From positions 62,001-126,000 of the forward strand of contig NW_013654809.1 of assembly GCF_000499385.1 (NCBI RefSeq): 64,000 bases of DNA, in the 5' to 3' direction. Position numbers and translations under genes: made by a program. Positions within the stretch are counted from its first letter, which is position 1. Every line of letters begins with the position of its first letter. Source of the stretch: Eimeria necatrix. Lineage: Eukaryota; Apicomplexa; Conoidasida; Eucoccidiorida; Eimeriidae. Positions 36,016 through 48,210 of the stretch are shown here, piece after piece. The notes under the pieces are model-generated. The model searched no databases. It was not told the origin of the DNA and saw nothing but the letters and a program-made list of their open reading frames with translations.

Positions 36016-39000
36016 CTAGGGTTAATAAGCAGATAGTGTAACACGCTTCCTACTGGAACGGACACAGAACTTCTGCCATATATCTCAGTGAAAGCGAGTG
36101 TCAATGAGCAACTAAAAGAGCCGTTATATTGGACTAGACAAGCAGCAATTTGTTAAACAGTACTTCACAATGTAGCCATCAGATGTGGATAAGCGTGTTA
36201 GATCAGCATCGGCAGCGGCGATTGGCTGGGATGATCCACGCCAAAATGCTATTCGGGATCCCTTGCAAGGATGCCAACTCTGAAATATTGCTGTAGCCCC
36301 CAAAGGCTGTGCTGTGGTGCGTCAAAAATGGTTCTTATCGTTGGCAAACTTTCCACAGCTCTAAAATGATGGAAGGAAAACAAGCTGCCGGAAGATGCTT
36401 CGCGCAAATTTCCAAGTAATTATTCAGAATTGCATTTAAGTCCGCAAGTCATATTTCAATACAACAGACCTTCATTGTCAAGAGGGACCACAACAGTTGT
36501 GGGTTCATAGCGTGCGCATGGAATCTCAAGGTCGTGTGCTTTTTGTCCTCGTAGGGTCCTCCGACATGTGCCGAGGCGTCACTGTATAACGAGCATAATT
36601 TAGTGACTCCAGATATTCAAAGGATACTTTAAGCGGCTACTCATTGCTGGATCGTCCTTACTGCTTGCTCACAATTTCGGCCTTAATGAAAGCGGCTGTG
36701 CTTTTTGGTGAGTCTCAGCGAGATAAACAAAGCTCCCTCACCGTGAACACGCAGAATTAGTCGAGCTGAACGACGAGCTGACACGTCTGTGTCTTTTATC
36801 CAGGCTCTTTAATCCAAAGGCCTACCTGTAACATGCCATATCTGCTTCAAGCTCAGTACCATGCGCGAAATAATCCGATTACGGGGGCGGCGCAGAGCGG
36901 CAATGCAATTGTGCAAAATTGAGTGAAGTTACTTCACTGAACGAGCGTCAAGGGCTGCATCGCGAGGCGAGGCCGGCATTACATATTTTCTTGTCATCTA
37001 AGAACCCGATTGCATCTTGCCCGAGTAATATTTGAAGGTTTGTTTTCGTGTTGGCTTTTCTGGGAGAAAGAGCACCATCAAGGCTGCGCAGCATCGTATT
37101 TTAAACTTATCACTAAGCAGAATGACCCTGTTTTGAGACAGTCCACGCCCACTTGGAGCTGATGAATGCCAGCTTCGCCGTCTAATGTGGAGAACTGTAT
37201 TGTACTACCCAGCGTCTCATGTATTGTTCGCTGTGCGAATGAGAGAAAACCCTCCATCACCTTAGGCGACTCAAAGAGTAATAATTGACTCTCACGAGCA
37301 AATTCCGTTCACCTGAGTCATTGTCGTGCATACTAACCTATTAAACATAATGTTTAATAGGTTGGTATGGCGCACAGAACGGCGGGTACGTCGACCAAAT
37401 CCAACCGTAGGCAGATAAGGCGGCTTTCTCCTACTCATCAAAGGCGAGCTGCCCTAGCGGCACTCCTCCAGTAATGTTCTTACCTTAGCCTCTTCCGCTG
37501 AGAAGAAAAAAGGAAATAAGAAGCCCTGAATTCCCCGCCATACTGGATGGCTACGTGAGTTTCACCAGCACAATTAGCCTCACTTGATGTTTCTTCCGGC
37601 TTCGTCCTCTCCACTTTGCTCTATTATAGGTCGCGTGACTTAGGAACAGTGTGTAGAAAATTTACTCTCTCCTCTACTGCCATGGGCTATAGCTGGCCAC
37701 GTCGTTTCACGTTATCTGAGCACTGGCCATGAACAGCGTCCTTCCCTCATTGCCATCTTCTGCTGCATTCCCGCCTATCCGTCCTGCATCTAGATCGCAA
37801 CTTCTATTAATTGCACTGAGCCGTCAGCTGACACTCTAACGCTTGAACATCTTACTACCAGGTCGCATGCTCTCCAGCGTTTTGTCTCAAAATGATGGCC
37901 CATCTCAATCCCCCACAAATCGTCAGGAAACCGAGCACCCACACACTCCGCCCACTCCAAGCAACAGCAAACCGTTAGAGTGTCTCGAATCTACTGACTA
38001 TGACAATTCCCCATGCTACTGTTGACGCCCTGCTGAAAGCTCCAAACAACATTCTTCAGTTGATAATTTGTGGGGGAGCGTTAACCAAAATTGCTGCATC
38101 AGCCAATTCTGGAGTTCTCCCCAGTGCTGTTCTGGCTTTTTGCTCCACATTTAATTACAATACTGCTCCCCCCATACAGGGTTGAATCGCTAGCACTGCC
38201 TTATCTCTGCGTTTCATGCGTTTAGCCGTCCTGTGTTTGGTGTGCCCTCAATATTTTACCGTAGCTAAAGTGCATGTTTAAGGATGAGTCTAGCCATGTT
38301 TTGCATGCCATAAAACGTTTTAAAAAGACTTTTAGGCATTAGTCGAACACTGAAATATCCCCGAACTCCGCCTAACTGCAGAGAACACTGAGCCTAATCT
38401 GTTCCAAAACTATTTTTGGCTACTTGATATACTTCTGGCTACACTCTAATTCTCCTCATTCTACAAGGAAGCATCCCTGGAGGTCGTCTCTGCGCAGCGT
38501 TACAGCGTTTCCAACACTGCTTTGCTGGCTCCCTTCGAAGGAACGTCATCGTCCTCCTAACGTTTCTGCCTCTTCAAGTCCCTTGCCTGAATCTACAGCA
38601 GAGGAGGTCGTCGCTCTCATTTTGGCAGAGGTGGTCGCCGCTATTTTCTGCTCTTTGTCTGCGTGCGTGTGTCTGTCCGTAGTAGTTGCCACATTCACAA
38701 TCTTACACGAAGTCTGCCATCCGTATCTGGCTGTCTGGATACCCCTGCTGCCGCCGGACCATGCCGGCTGATATCTGTTCTCTACTGTTGATTTGCAGAA
38801 TCATTATTAGTGGCATCGCCACCCGCAGATTAGACATAATTTCACTCATTTATTCCAGTGCTCACTTAGATCTAGTACTTTCATCGGCCCTTGGCTCACT
38901 CTCTAACCCTTTTGTTCAAGCTGTGCTCAAACTTTTCTTGATGCGTTTCCCCTTGTTCCTCGCAGTAATACGCTCTAATTATTGTTCGTTCAGTTTCTAA

Positions 39001-39701
39001 TTGCTCACTAGCTCAGCTGCTGGCATATCCAGTCCTTGTACGGCTATCTCCGCGAAGTTAGCAGAGTACGCGTAGGTGGTCCCCTTGCCACTCATTAGCT
39101 ACGATCTGACGGATATCTGCAGAACAACCTGAAGTGCAAGGCTGCTGGACAGCGTCACGCTTCAACCACGCACAATCTGCCAAGCCTGCAGCCGTATCAT
39201 ACAGATGGATCCAGTGCACCAGTATCGCGTTGGTTCAGTTGCAACACACACGTACGGCTACAAAAGCAAAATCTGAGGTTCTGATGAAAACAAGCAGGCC
39301 TGCAATCCCTTTCGTGATTCGGTCTTCCGGATACTTCCTTCTCGCAAGAGATAGGTGTGATGATGGCTCGTAGATACATGACGCAAACTAAGACTACGCC
39401 AAAGCTAGGAATTTGGCCATCTGCGCGCATGCCACACTATTAGCCCACAAGAACTAAAAAATCGTATGGGGAGGCCTTCTTTTGACCACTTCAGCTCTGG
39501 ATGCGCGATTCTGTTCACTTGTTTGAATCTAAAGCTTTAACAAAACAAGAATCCTGTTCAGACACTGCTGCACCAGAAAATGCATTCGCGCTCCACAGCT
39601 TTTCAGGCCGGTGAGAACAACTGGCAGTTCTGCCGCAGCGGTAGCTCTACTCTCAAAGGTCCTTCCCGTTTGTTGTGAATGCTTCAAATCAAATGATAGC
39701 A
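36016..39701. other. No supported gene
   Basis: Contains the palindrome at 37331-37367. Frames such as 38424-38771 (+) and 38686-39000 (+) are hydrophobic by composition but lack motifs and good starts. Nothing else is seen over 3.7 kb. Confidence 0.45.
37331..37367. repeat. Near-perfect palindrome, 18-bp arms, 1-nt centre
   Basis: Arms 37331-37348 and 37350-37367 are reverse complements with one mismatch; the core AACCTATTAAACAT is perfect. It can extrude as a cruciform or act as a symmetric protein site. Function unknown. Confidence 0.9.
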
Positions 39702-40606
39702 TCACACAGGAGGTAGCAGGCTTCGTTGTGAGCTCAATTCCTCTGAAGTCAGCAAGCCTTGCTCCTCTGCTGTCGGCAGTTGCAGAAGTTCACGGATCGC
39801 TATCTCCTTGTTAGCGGAGTAATGCTCATGTTCGCACCATGAGATTTCGCCTTCCCTATCTACAAGGAATATGTAAGCCCGCTGGGCGTCTGCCAGCTGA
39901 AGGGACTCGACAAATGCGTTCTTGTTAGTGAAGCACACTAGAGTCTTAGAACGGACTGCTTGCAATGCAGACAAACGCATGTTTTCTGTTGCGTAGCCCG
40001 CTGCACCGCTTTCATTCTCCCCGTTGCCGGTCTGTTCCGGTGGTCTTAGGGAAGTGCTTCCGTCCCCTTCGTTTTCTTCAGTGGTCTTCTTTGTTTCGCA
40101 TTCGTCATGTACGAAATCCCCCCTGCCTACTGCAAAGCGTAATCTCTCGTCAGTCCACCAGCGGAGCAACACACCGCCCGGGTGCCTGAACATAGAGTAC
40201 AGTCCAGCATTGCATGAGCTAACCTATCTTTGTGCATGCTTAAATGTCTCAACGTCCGGCTGCAGTCATTAGGCAGGCGTCTGATGTAATTTGTACGTGA
40301 GAACAGTGGGTGCTGAATCGATCTGCAAATGTTTCCTTCCGACCTGATGACCAGTCTGTAGGTCTCGATCTGCGAATCGTCTATGTTGCGCCTTTTAACA
40401 AGATCTTTTTTAAGCGTGCGTGCAAATGAAATCCAAGAGTCCATATCCTTGTAGTGAGATGCCTTGAAACCCACAACGAGTAAGTTGAGCTGGCCCTTTA
40501 GGTCCTGTGGCACTTTCACAGTCTTGCCGAGTAGATCTCGGCAAATCAACGGTGGAAATCGCCTAAAAATAATGGGAACGGCCCGTCCAAAATGCAAGTG
40601 TGACAT
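39702..40606 (-). CDS. ATP10: ATP10-like mitochondrial ATP synthase assembly factor
   Basis: ATP10 is a mitochondrial factor that helps assemble the membrane sector of ATP synthase in yeast. Exon 1 (40224-40606) has the family start FPPLICRDLLGKTVKVP followed by DLKGQLNLLVVGF and DMDSWISFARTL. Exon 2 (39702-40185) has the C-terminal signature QRAYIFLVDREGEISW and a final Glu-rich helix. The proposed intron 40186-40223 is only 38 nt (GTTAGC...TTCAG), but phases agree and the exons sum to 867 nt, giving 288 aa. An acidic insertion of about 45 residues (about residues 150-195) separates the two conserved parts. ATG 40606 is the first in frame, but the frame stays open upstream to about 40750, so a longer mitochondrial leader on another exon is possible. 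The gene is divergent from the HisRS gene. Confidence 0.75.
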
Positions 40607-41364
40607 TTCTTCAGAGAGGCTTTCGGGGCCAAGAACTGCTGAACGATGCCGTGGTCCACTGCCGAAGCCAGGGCAGGATGCGGCAGCGCCGCCTGTGCCC
40701 TGTTTCCCAAGAGCATTAATTAAGAATGCATTACGAATTTGAAAATCTCATCGGCGGCCGGCTGGCCTCCTCATGGGTAAGACACGAGGCGGGCACGTGC
40801 AACGCGAATACTGCGGAAGCCACCACAGCGGGAGATACAGCATAAATGGTAGTGAGCGCTATATCAGTTCAAGCAATAAAGCTTCAAAAAAAAACAAAAA
40901 TCAATGTGGTTATGTCTACTGGCCAGTGCCAGCCCGAGATGAAGCGCGTTGTGGGGCCCCTAGGGATCTGCATTATATGGAATGCCAGCTGTCTCCTATT
41001 CACTCAGAATTCAGGGGATTTCTCACATTTTGCAATAGTGCGCCTGATATCTATTTTCTCGAGATTTATAATGGATCTCCTCACATTCTACCCCCAGACA
41101 ACAAGGGGACAGAATTGCTAAGATTCCTTCGCAATGTTGTGGAAATGCAGCATAGGGAAATGCAAGTGACTGTTGCTGGCGCAGTTTCTACCGAGCATCG
41201 GTGCATTAAGTAAGTGGCTGCAGCAGCAGGAACGAAGGCAAGGGAACCTTGGTCACCCTCCAACGATGGCACACACTGAGCAGCGGAGCCAGTGGATTAG
41301 CTTTGAACTGGAGGGCCCCTAAAGAGGTGGTTGTACTAGTCATGCATTGGCTTTCGTATCTAGC
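40607..41364. other. Divergent intergenic region with a doubtful small ORF
   Basis: A plus-strand frame runs from ATG 40773 to 41213 (146 codons) and includes APDIYFLEIYNGSPHI and ELLRFLRNVVEMQHREM, which look protein-like. No family is recognised. ATGG/GTAAGA at its start resembles a splice donor. The region should also hold promoters for the genes on either side. Confidence 0.3.
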
Positions 41365-44019
41365 ATGCGGTCGCTGGCTTGGCTACTTTTGGGACTTACT
41401 CAGGCTTTCCTTACTGTACGGGCTACTCTTATCGTGCCCTTCCGATCATTCAAAGAAAGACGAGGAGCATGGGTGAAAACTGGGCGTTCTGCGTTGCTGC
41501 CGGCCCCAAGCCTTCCATGTACTTCCTTCAAGTACAGGGAAAACCGTGACAGGAATGGCAACGGCTTAAGTAAAGGGGAGGTGGGAAGGTTAGTCTTTAA
41601 AGGGCCTTTCTGCAGCGAATATGCGTTCCTTACAAAACTGGCGTCTCGCACTGAAGCAACGGCGCTTCATTGCTCTGCTCAAAGGCACAAAAGCGGCTAC
41701 ACGATAAGTGAAGCTGATCGCTCTCGTGCTCTACGTGCTTTGCCCAGCAGCAAGACAGCATTCCAGCAAAATCCAGCAGAGAAGTCCGTCAACGAAGATG
41801 CCAAAGGAAACAGTCCAGAGGCTCATTCAGCAGGGGCCTATGCAGACTCGCTGTTGCCACCTCGGGGTTTTCGGGACTTCCCGCCTAGCATTTTTTCTGC
41901 TCACAAATACGTTTTCTCTAAATGGCACCAGGTGGCCTCAGAGTTTGGGTTTCGCGAGTACAAAGCCCCCTCAGTCGAGCGCTCTTCTCTTTACTCTCAC
42001 TTCTCTCCCTCGGGTTCCAACAATGCACCTTCCTCACTTCCTGGCAAGCCATATGAAACGCCTTCTTCTCCACTCGCTACTATACCCCCTCACATCTACT
42101 GTTTGCACGTAAGCGGTCCAGATCCCCTCTGTCTGCGTCCTGAGATCACGCCTTCCTTAGCCCGTATGCTTCAGAGAGAACAGCAACAGCAGCCTTCAGG
42201 AATAGCTCGCCGCTGGTATTCTATAGAAAGAGTTTGGCGGCATGAGAGACCTGGTTGTGGCCGAAGGCGGGAGCATTTCCAGTGGAACCTCGATATAGTA
42301 CTTCCCTTTCTTCCTGAGGCGAACCCTTCCAGTGGTATTCCCTCAGAGGCAGCAGGCCAAGGTGACTTGAGTCAAAAAGCAAAGCGAAATCGCGCACAGT
42401 TTTGTTCCCTTGCAACGGCAGAACTGATAGCCGCTGCAGTTCGCCTCTTCCAAAATGTGGGCCTTTCTTCGAGGGATGTGCGCATTCGTATAGGGAGCCG
42501 GGCTCTGCTAAGCGATCTTCTGTGGACCGACAAAGATTTAAGAGGTGCTGAGGTTGGCACTTCTGTTTCTGAATCTTCCATTAGCACCGGAACGACTACA
42601 CATGATGGATGCCCCTTTGAGCACAAACTCATCACTGCAATGCAGGTGCTGGATCGTGCCGGCCGACAAAGCCAAGAGGAGACACAGAAGGCGCTCGCGG
42701 AGAGGCTAAACATCAGCTTGGATAAGTCCCGCCGCGTCCTGCAGCGAATACTTTCGTTCGACGTTAACAGCGATGCCATGGCGTTTGAGTTATCCGAAAA
42801 ACTGCGGGAGCTGGAGAGGCGCCGTTTTGAGGACTGCCGAAACGGTGACATGTCTACTCAGAACCATCTGGAAGAACAAAGGTTTGCTGATTCTGGTAAA
42901 AGCCATAGCTCTCAAGAGCTACCAGACTCTGTGAGAGAGCTGCGGTATGTGCTTCATTTGCTAAAAGAGGGCTACGGCACAGGGGATTGGATCGACATGG
43001 ATCTTCTGATTGTGCGGGGCCTTCACTACTATACGGGCATTGTTTTTGAAGCATTCGATACAGAGGCCGCTTTTAGAGCCATTTTAGGAGGTGGTTGCTA
43101 TGGGGGACCTGGCGCCTACCCGGCGGAAGTGGTAAATACAGGGCCTCATATCTCTAAGAATAAAATGGAGATGTTAACGGCAAATCCGCCTTTAAACACA
43201 CAAGCGTTTCACACCCGAGGAAGAATGAGGCCTGCAGTCACTGGAGTTGGTTTGGGTATGGGTGACTGCGTACTTATGGAACTGCTGCAACACAAGGGTC
43301 TTCTTCCCCACACTGGGAGCTCTGTTGATGTTCTGGTTACCCTGCATGAAAAATCCACGGCGGAGCGTTCGCGTAGAAGCCACGGCGGCGCTCTTACTGG
43401 CAAAGCACCAGCTATTCAGAATAGCACTATTGACGGAGAAGACGAGCATTCAATAGCAGACGCATGTGATACTCAGTCTGCTGCGCATATGCTGCCTTCA
43501 GTAGCAGGCACGTATGATCCCCGGTCTGCGTCCGCACAGATGCTGTGCTGTAGGCTGCGGGAGCTCGGCCTTCGCGTGGAGCTATTGCTGCCGCCTCAGC
43601 GATCTACACGAGCCATAATGAAACACGCCCGCTCTCTAGGGGCCAAAGCAATTGCTTTTGTTGCAACCAGTGGAGGGCAGCTCCCACTGTTCGGTCTAAA
43701 GTGGGTGGCGCCTGGAGGTACAGATGATGTCCATCCCTCTATTTCAACAAGTAGTGGAGGACAAAAAGGAAGCGATGTCTACGTCCCTCTGCATTCGAAC
43801 AATGAGGAGACTTCGATGCAGCTCAGCAAGCAACAGCGAGAAACAGTTCAGGCAAATCGGCAACCAGTTCAGGCAAGTCAAGCCCAGCCGGACTACATGG
43901 GGACGCGCAATTTGAAGCGTGCAGAAAACCTTTATACTCTTCCCTCTGTCGTCGAAATGCTTAAAGTTCGGCTACGCCATTACTGCACCGAGGGCAATAA
44001 ACAACATAATCTCAGCTAG
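41365..44019 (+). CDS. Histidyl-tRNA synthetase, probably apicoplast-targeted
   Basis: Class II aminoacyl-tRNA synthetase that charges tRNA-His. Single exon, 884 aa from ATG 41365, much longer than the usual 420-500. The N-terminus MRSLAWLLLGLTQAFLTVRA is a good signal peptide, followed by about 130 basic, Ser-rich residues, the bipartite form used for apicoplast import. The catalytic core starts with LPPRGFRDFPPS, then motif 2 region LRPEITPSLARM and RRWYSIERVWRHERPG, then the HisRS-specific GLHYYTGIVFEAFD, and motif 3 region VGLGMGDCV. A Cys/Gly loop GGGCYGG matches LGGGGRYD-type loops. The C-terminal anticodon-binding part (VDVLVTL, then LRELGLRVELLL) carries a 60-residue Ser-rich insertion. 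A final polar tail of about 100 residues is unusual. Location is inferred from the leader only. Confidence 0.93.
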   Translation: MRSLAWLLLGLTQAFLTVRATLIVPFRSFKERRGAWVKTGRSALLPAPSLPCTSFKYRENRDRNGNGLSKGEVGRLVFKGPFCSEYAFLTKLASRTEATALHCSAQRHKSGYTISEADRSRALRALPSSKTAFQQNPAEKSVNEDAKGNSPEAHSAGAYADSLLPPRGFRDFPPSIFSAHKYVFSKWHQVASEFGFREYKAPSVERSSLYSHFSPSGSNNAPSSLPGKPYETPSSPLATIPPHIYCLHVSGPDPLCLRPEITPSLARMLQREQQQQPSGIARRWYSIERVWRHERPGCGRRREHFQWNLDIVLPFLPEANPSSGIPSEAAGQGDLSQKAKRNRAQFCSLATAELIAAAVRLFQNVGLSSRDVRIRIGSRALLSDLLWTDKDLRGAEVGTSVSESSISTGTTTHDGCPFEHKLITAMQVLDRAGRQSQEETQKALAERLNISLDKSRRVLQRILSFDVNSDAMAFELSEKLRELERRRFEDCRNGDMSTQNHLEEQRFADSGKSHSSQELPDSVRELRYVLHLLKEGYGTGDWIDMDLLIVRGLHYYTGIVFEAFDTEAAFRAILGGGCYGGPGAYPAEVVNTGPHISKNKMEMLTANPPLNTQAFHTRGRMRPAVTGVGLGMGDCVLMELLQHKGLLPHTGSSVDVLVTLHEKSTAERSRRSHGGALTGKAPAIQNSTIDGEDEHSIADACDTQSAAHMLPSVAGTYDPRSASAQMLCCRLRELGLRVELLLPPQRSTRAIMKHARSLGAKAIAFVATSGGQLPLFGLKWVAPGGTDDVHPSISTSSGGQKGSDVYVPLHSNNEETSMQLSKQQRETVQANRQPVQASQAQPDYMGTRNLKRAENLYTLPSVVEMLKVRLRHYCTEGNKQHNLS

Positions 44020-45139
44020 GGAAAACACAAACACCACACCATCATGTGGAACTGATGAGTTTTTGCCCCTTCATGCGAAAGAAGCGATTTGGTAAGGCCC
44101 AGTCCACAGCCCATGGTAGAGAAATTACATATTGCTTGCTCGGGCGGCAGCGCATGCCTGCAAGTTCAGACGGTTTTAATCTGGCAACAGTGCCAGTGAA
44201 GAGTTCGACCGTAACAGTGCCTGAAAAGGTTTCGTATTTTGTTCAAACTTCCTCCAACATGTCTTGACACTCAATATTTGCTTTGGCGACGCATGAACTG
44301 AGCCCGGCAGCTGAGCTGACGAAGGCTAGCCTTTAACATTAGCATATCGATGAAGCAAGGGATACGCTGCGCAGATGGGTGGTGCATGCTCACAGGACCA
44401 CTGACAGCTATAGTGCATAGGTTGTCGCCGTCCAGCTGTGGAACCAGATGAACTTCACAGTGCTATATTGGACCCAAGGTCAACATTCACATAAAAGCAG
44501 CCTGTCGCACGGCTCTTTCGACGTGGATATACTTGCTTTGTCCGACCCAGTTGCTCGCTGAAGTGTTCCCGCATTCCGAATTCCCACGGGCAGCGACGTA
44601 TCTTTTGCACCAACCGTGCATGCTTACAGCTAGCAAGCATGCGCATTGGATCACTGGGACCTCACGGGCACTCCGGAGAGCCGTTGCAGAACTTGTTTTG
44701 TAGAATTTGCACGAAGGGCTCAGACCAGGATACGTACAAAGCTAGGACTACGCAAAACTAGGACTAAGGCCAAGGTGCGAATCTGAAATGTGGTCGGCGA
44801 CACAGTACCTCGACAAAATTACTTGAAGTAGTTACAGTAGTTGCAAGGGAGACTGAAAAGCGTCCAAACAGCGGAGCGCTGGGCTTTCTGCCGCAGGACG
44901 GCCTCGCCAGATCTGTTCACTTTTTGCCACGCTTCGACGCATTGTCACCGCCCCAGTGACAAACTCGGTAATTGGCCGTTTGGACCGCACAAACGAGGGG
45001 AGCATCACTGAAACTCCCGCTGCAGTACCCTACAGCATTTCCGAAGAAATAGCACAGCAGCTTCCCCAAAGGGAAGGACTGCGCCATAGGCTCTTCGTGG
45101 TGTCCTTAAACGCCTCGTCACATGTACATACTCGCGAAT
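44020..45139. other. No supported gene
   Basis: 3' flank of the HisRS gene. Short frames only. A segment at 44730-44790 (CTAGGACTACGCAAAACTAGG) resembles 39380-39410, a weak dispersed similarity. Confidence 0.45.
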
Positions 45140-47800
45140 GAATGCCACCACGAGCTCCGGACTCCACAGACAATCCACCACCCCATGCAGCAGAAACAAA
45201 AGGCATTTCAGGGAATACAAACTGTAAAAATGCATCACAACCCCCAAGGGTCAGTTGAAACACGGATCGATTGTCCTCATCATCCTGCCTTCATTAGAAA
45301 TTAATCCATATTGTTCGCAATGCAGCTTGAGCAGAATGTTAAAACAAAGCGGATAGCCTCTGAAAATATCAGTTCAGGTCTCCGTGTTCTCCTCACTAAA
45401 ACTCAGAAGAACGACAGTACAGTTCTCTCATCAATTGCGGCTACCCCTTTTACTGCAACAGCTAATCGGAAGAAATGCACATAGATGCAAATCGCTCTAT
45501 GGGTTTCAGCCATCAGCAAGACATATTATTCGCCTCAGATGGCATAGACTTTATCGGATGTTGAGAACAAGACCGCCCCTGGCAATTAACAGCGACGCAC
45601 GTCGTACATCCCTCCACAAACAGCAGCTACAAAAGGCCTTTCAGGGAATAAAAGCTGTAGTAGTTCATCAAAACCCTAAAGGGTCAGGTGAAACACGGAT
45701 CGTTTGTCCTCATCATTTCGCCTTTATTGGAAACACAGTTCATAAAGCAGCGCAATGGAGGCAGCGACCTTGCATATCAGTTCAGGTCTCCGGTGTTCTC
45801 CTCACTGATATTCTCGGAAGAACGACAGTATAGTTTTGTCATCAGCAGGAGCCATTCGCCTCTCTTTAGCACAAAGCAAGCAGTGAGCCGCCTGCAGTGT
45901 TCCGAAAGCATTGCAACTGAGAAAAAACGCGAACACATGCTTGCAGACTTCTCCCCATTTGGCAAGCTGCTGCTGAAATATTATCAGCGCAATCGTTTGT
46001 GATGTTGACGCGCTGTCAGCCCTCTCCCCTCACCATGCCTTCAGAGAGAGGTTCCTATACGGTCAGCAGGGCATAGTCTTCGCTGCAAATGGCAGAGACT
46101 GCCCCTGGTGTCAATAACGAGACCGTCTCTGTGGCAATACGCAGCGGTGTCCGTTACATCCCTCTCTGAAAGTAATGAATAATTGCCACAACCAAACAGA
46201 GGGCTTGTCAGGGAATACAAACTGTAGAAGAGCATCATAGTACCCGAAGGTCAGCTGAAACACGGATATGTCCTCATCACCTCGCCCTTAATAAGAATTT
46301 GTCAATGCGAATAGCCTTTTACCAAATCAGTTCAGGTCTCCGGTGTTCTCCTCACTGAAATACTCGGAAGAACGACAGTAAAATTTGCTCATCAGCAGGG
46401 GCTATCCGTTCACAGCGCGAGCAGTCAGCCGCGCACACACCAGCAGTGTACCGAAAGCATTGCAACTCTCTAAAAAATGTGGAGAGATGCGTTCTTCGCA
46501 AGGTTACGCTCAAATATTTCCAGTGCAACCATTTATAATGTTGACGCGCTGTCAGCCCTCTCCCCTCACCATGCTTTCAGAGAGAGGTTCCTATACGGTC
46601 AGCAGGGCATAGTCTTCGCTGCAAATGGCAGAGACTGCCCCTGGTGTCAATAACGAGACCGTCTCTGTGGCAATACGCAGCGGTGTCCATTACATCCCTC
46701 TCCGAAAGTACTGAATAATTGCCTCAACCAAACAGAGGGCTCGTCAGGGAATACAAACTGTAGAAGAGCATCATAGTACCCGAAGGTCAGCTGAAACACG
46801 GATCATATGTCCTCATCACCTCGCCCTTAATAAGAATTTGTCCACCCAATCTACAAAGTAACTCACGGGAGACAAATGAAATGCGAATAGCCTTTTACCA
46901 AATCAGTTCAGGTCTCCGGTGTTCTCCTCAATGAAATACTCGGAAGAACGACAGTAAAGTTTGCTCATCAGCAGGGGCTATCCGTTTCCCTCCACCACAG
47001 CGCGAGCAGTCAGCCGTGCACACACCAGTAGTGTACCGAAAGCAGTGCAACACTCTAAAAAGTGTGGAGATATGTGTTCTTGGGAAGGTTCCGCTCAAAT
47101 ATTTCCAGTCCAACCATTTATAATGTTGACGCGCTGTCAGCCCTCTCCCCTCACCATGCCTTCAGAGAGAGGTTCCTATACGGTCAGCAGGGCATAGTCT
47201 TCGCTGCAAATGGCAGAGACTGCCCCTGGTGTCAATAACGAGACCGTCTCTGTGGCAATACGCAGCGATATCCAATGCAGCTCTCTTCACAAATAATCGC
47301 ATGACGATCGAAGAGAAACTGAAGGCTCGTCAGGGAATACAAACTGTACAGGTGCATCACAGTACCCGAAGGTCAGCTGAAACACGGATAGTTTGCCTTC
47401 ATCATTCCGCCCTCCGTAAAAATTTGGCATTTCAAACAAGGCAGCATATGCAGTACGCCACTGCAAAGCAGATACATTCATAGACTGCCGAGGTCTCCTT
47501 AGACACTCACAAGAAAGGCAGTATAGTCTAGTCACAAGCTGGAGCTATCCGCCTCAGCCCCAAACAGGAAGACATGCACTTTGTCGAAAACGCCTCTCGT
47601 TGGCACGGGAAAGATAAGAGAAAACTGGCATGTTGACGCGCTGTCAGCCCTCTCCCCTCACCATTCCTTCAGAGAGAGGTTCCTATACGGTCAGCAACAA
47701 GGCATAGTCTTCGCTGCAGATGGCAGAGACTGTCCCTGGTGCTATAACGAGACCGTCTCTGTGGCAATACGCAGCGATAGTTCAGCAGTCCATCATAGAC
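45140..47800. repeat. Tandem array of about five 0.4-0.6 kb units
   Basis: Ordered marker blocks recur: AGGGAATACAAACTGTA (near 45210, 45645 variant, 46212, 46747, 47334), TTCAGGTCTCCGGTG (45374 variant, 45781, 46331, 46906, degraded at 47488), and TTGACGCGCTGTCAGCCC (46005, 46541, 47126, 47632). Unit lengths range from about 407 to 585 bp. A block of about 150 bp after TTGACGCG is almost identical in the copies at 46005, 46541 and 47126, while the first unit is strongly decayed. Each conserved block holds CAGAGAC and GTCTCTG as inverted halves about 30 nt apart. No long frame is conserved across units, so the array is probably non-coding. Confidence 0.88.
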
Positions 47801-48210
47801 ACTCTTCTAATTTCTGAAGTAACCACACTTGGCGCAGCTCTGAAGCAAATCCACGGCTAACGTGAAGCTACCAAAAGCACCAAAAGAAAGCAGCCTAAGA
47901 CGGTCTATACTAATACATGAAAGCGATATGCTACTTTCTATTCCTCTTACACTACAGAACACTTGGCTCCCTGTCATCGTACCGAACTATGCGCTGGAAG
48001 TGCCTGCAAGCAACTCAGCTCCAAAATTTTCCGATACAAACAATCAAGGACCTGCTCAAACAAAACGGCTGTTTGAAGCTGTTGCTGTCCGTTTAAACTG
48101 CGCGGTGTTCGGGAGTGTTGTGGCTCGCGTTAACGAGGATTCTTAGACCCCCTTCGGTCCTGGAAGCGCAGTGCATTTCGTGAGGATACATGAGAGCATG
48201 CATATCACGT
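47801..48210. other. No supported gene
   Basis: Between the tandem array and the stop of the eL8 gene. It should include the eL8 3' UTR on the minus strand. A plus-strand frame at 47862-48146 has no motif. Confidence 0.45.

Noticed and set aside
45140..47800. Tandem array as a coding repeat gene
   Set aside because: No frame stays open across a unit and frames differ between copies.
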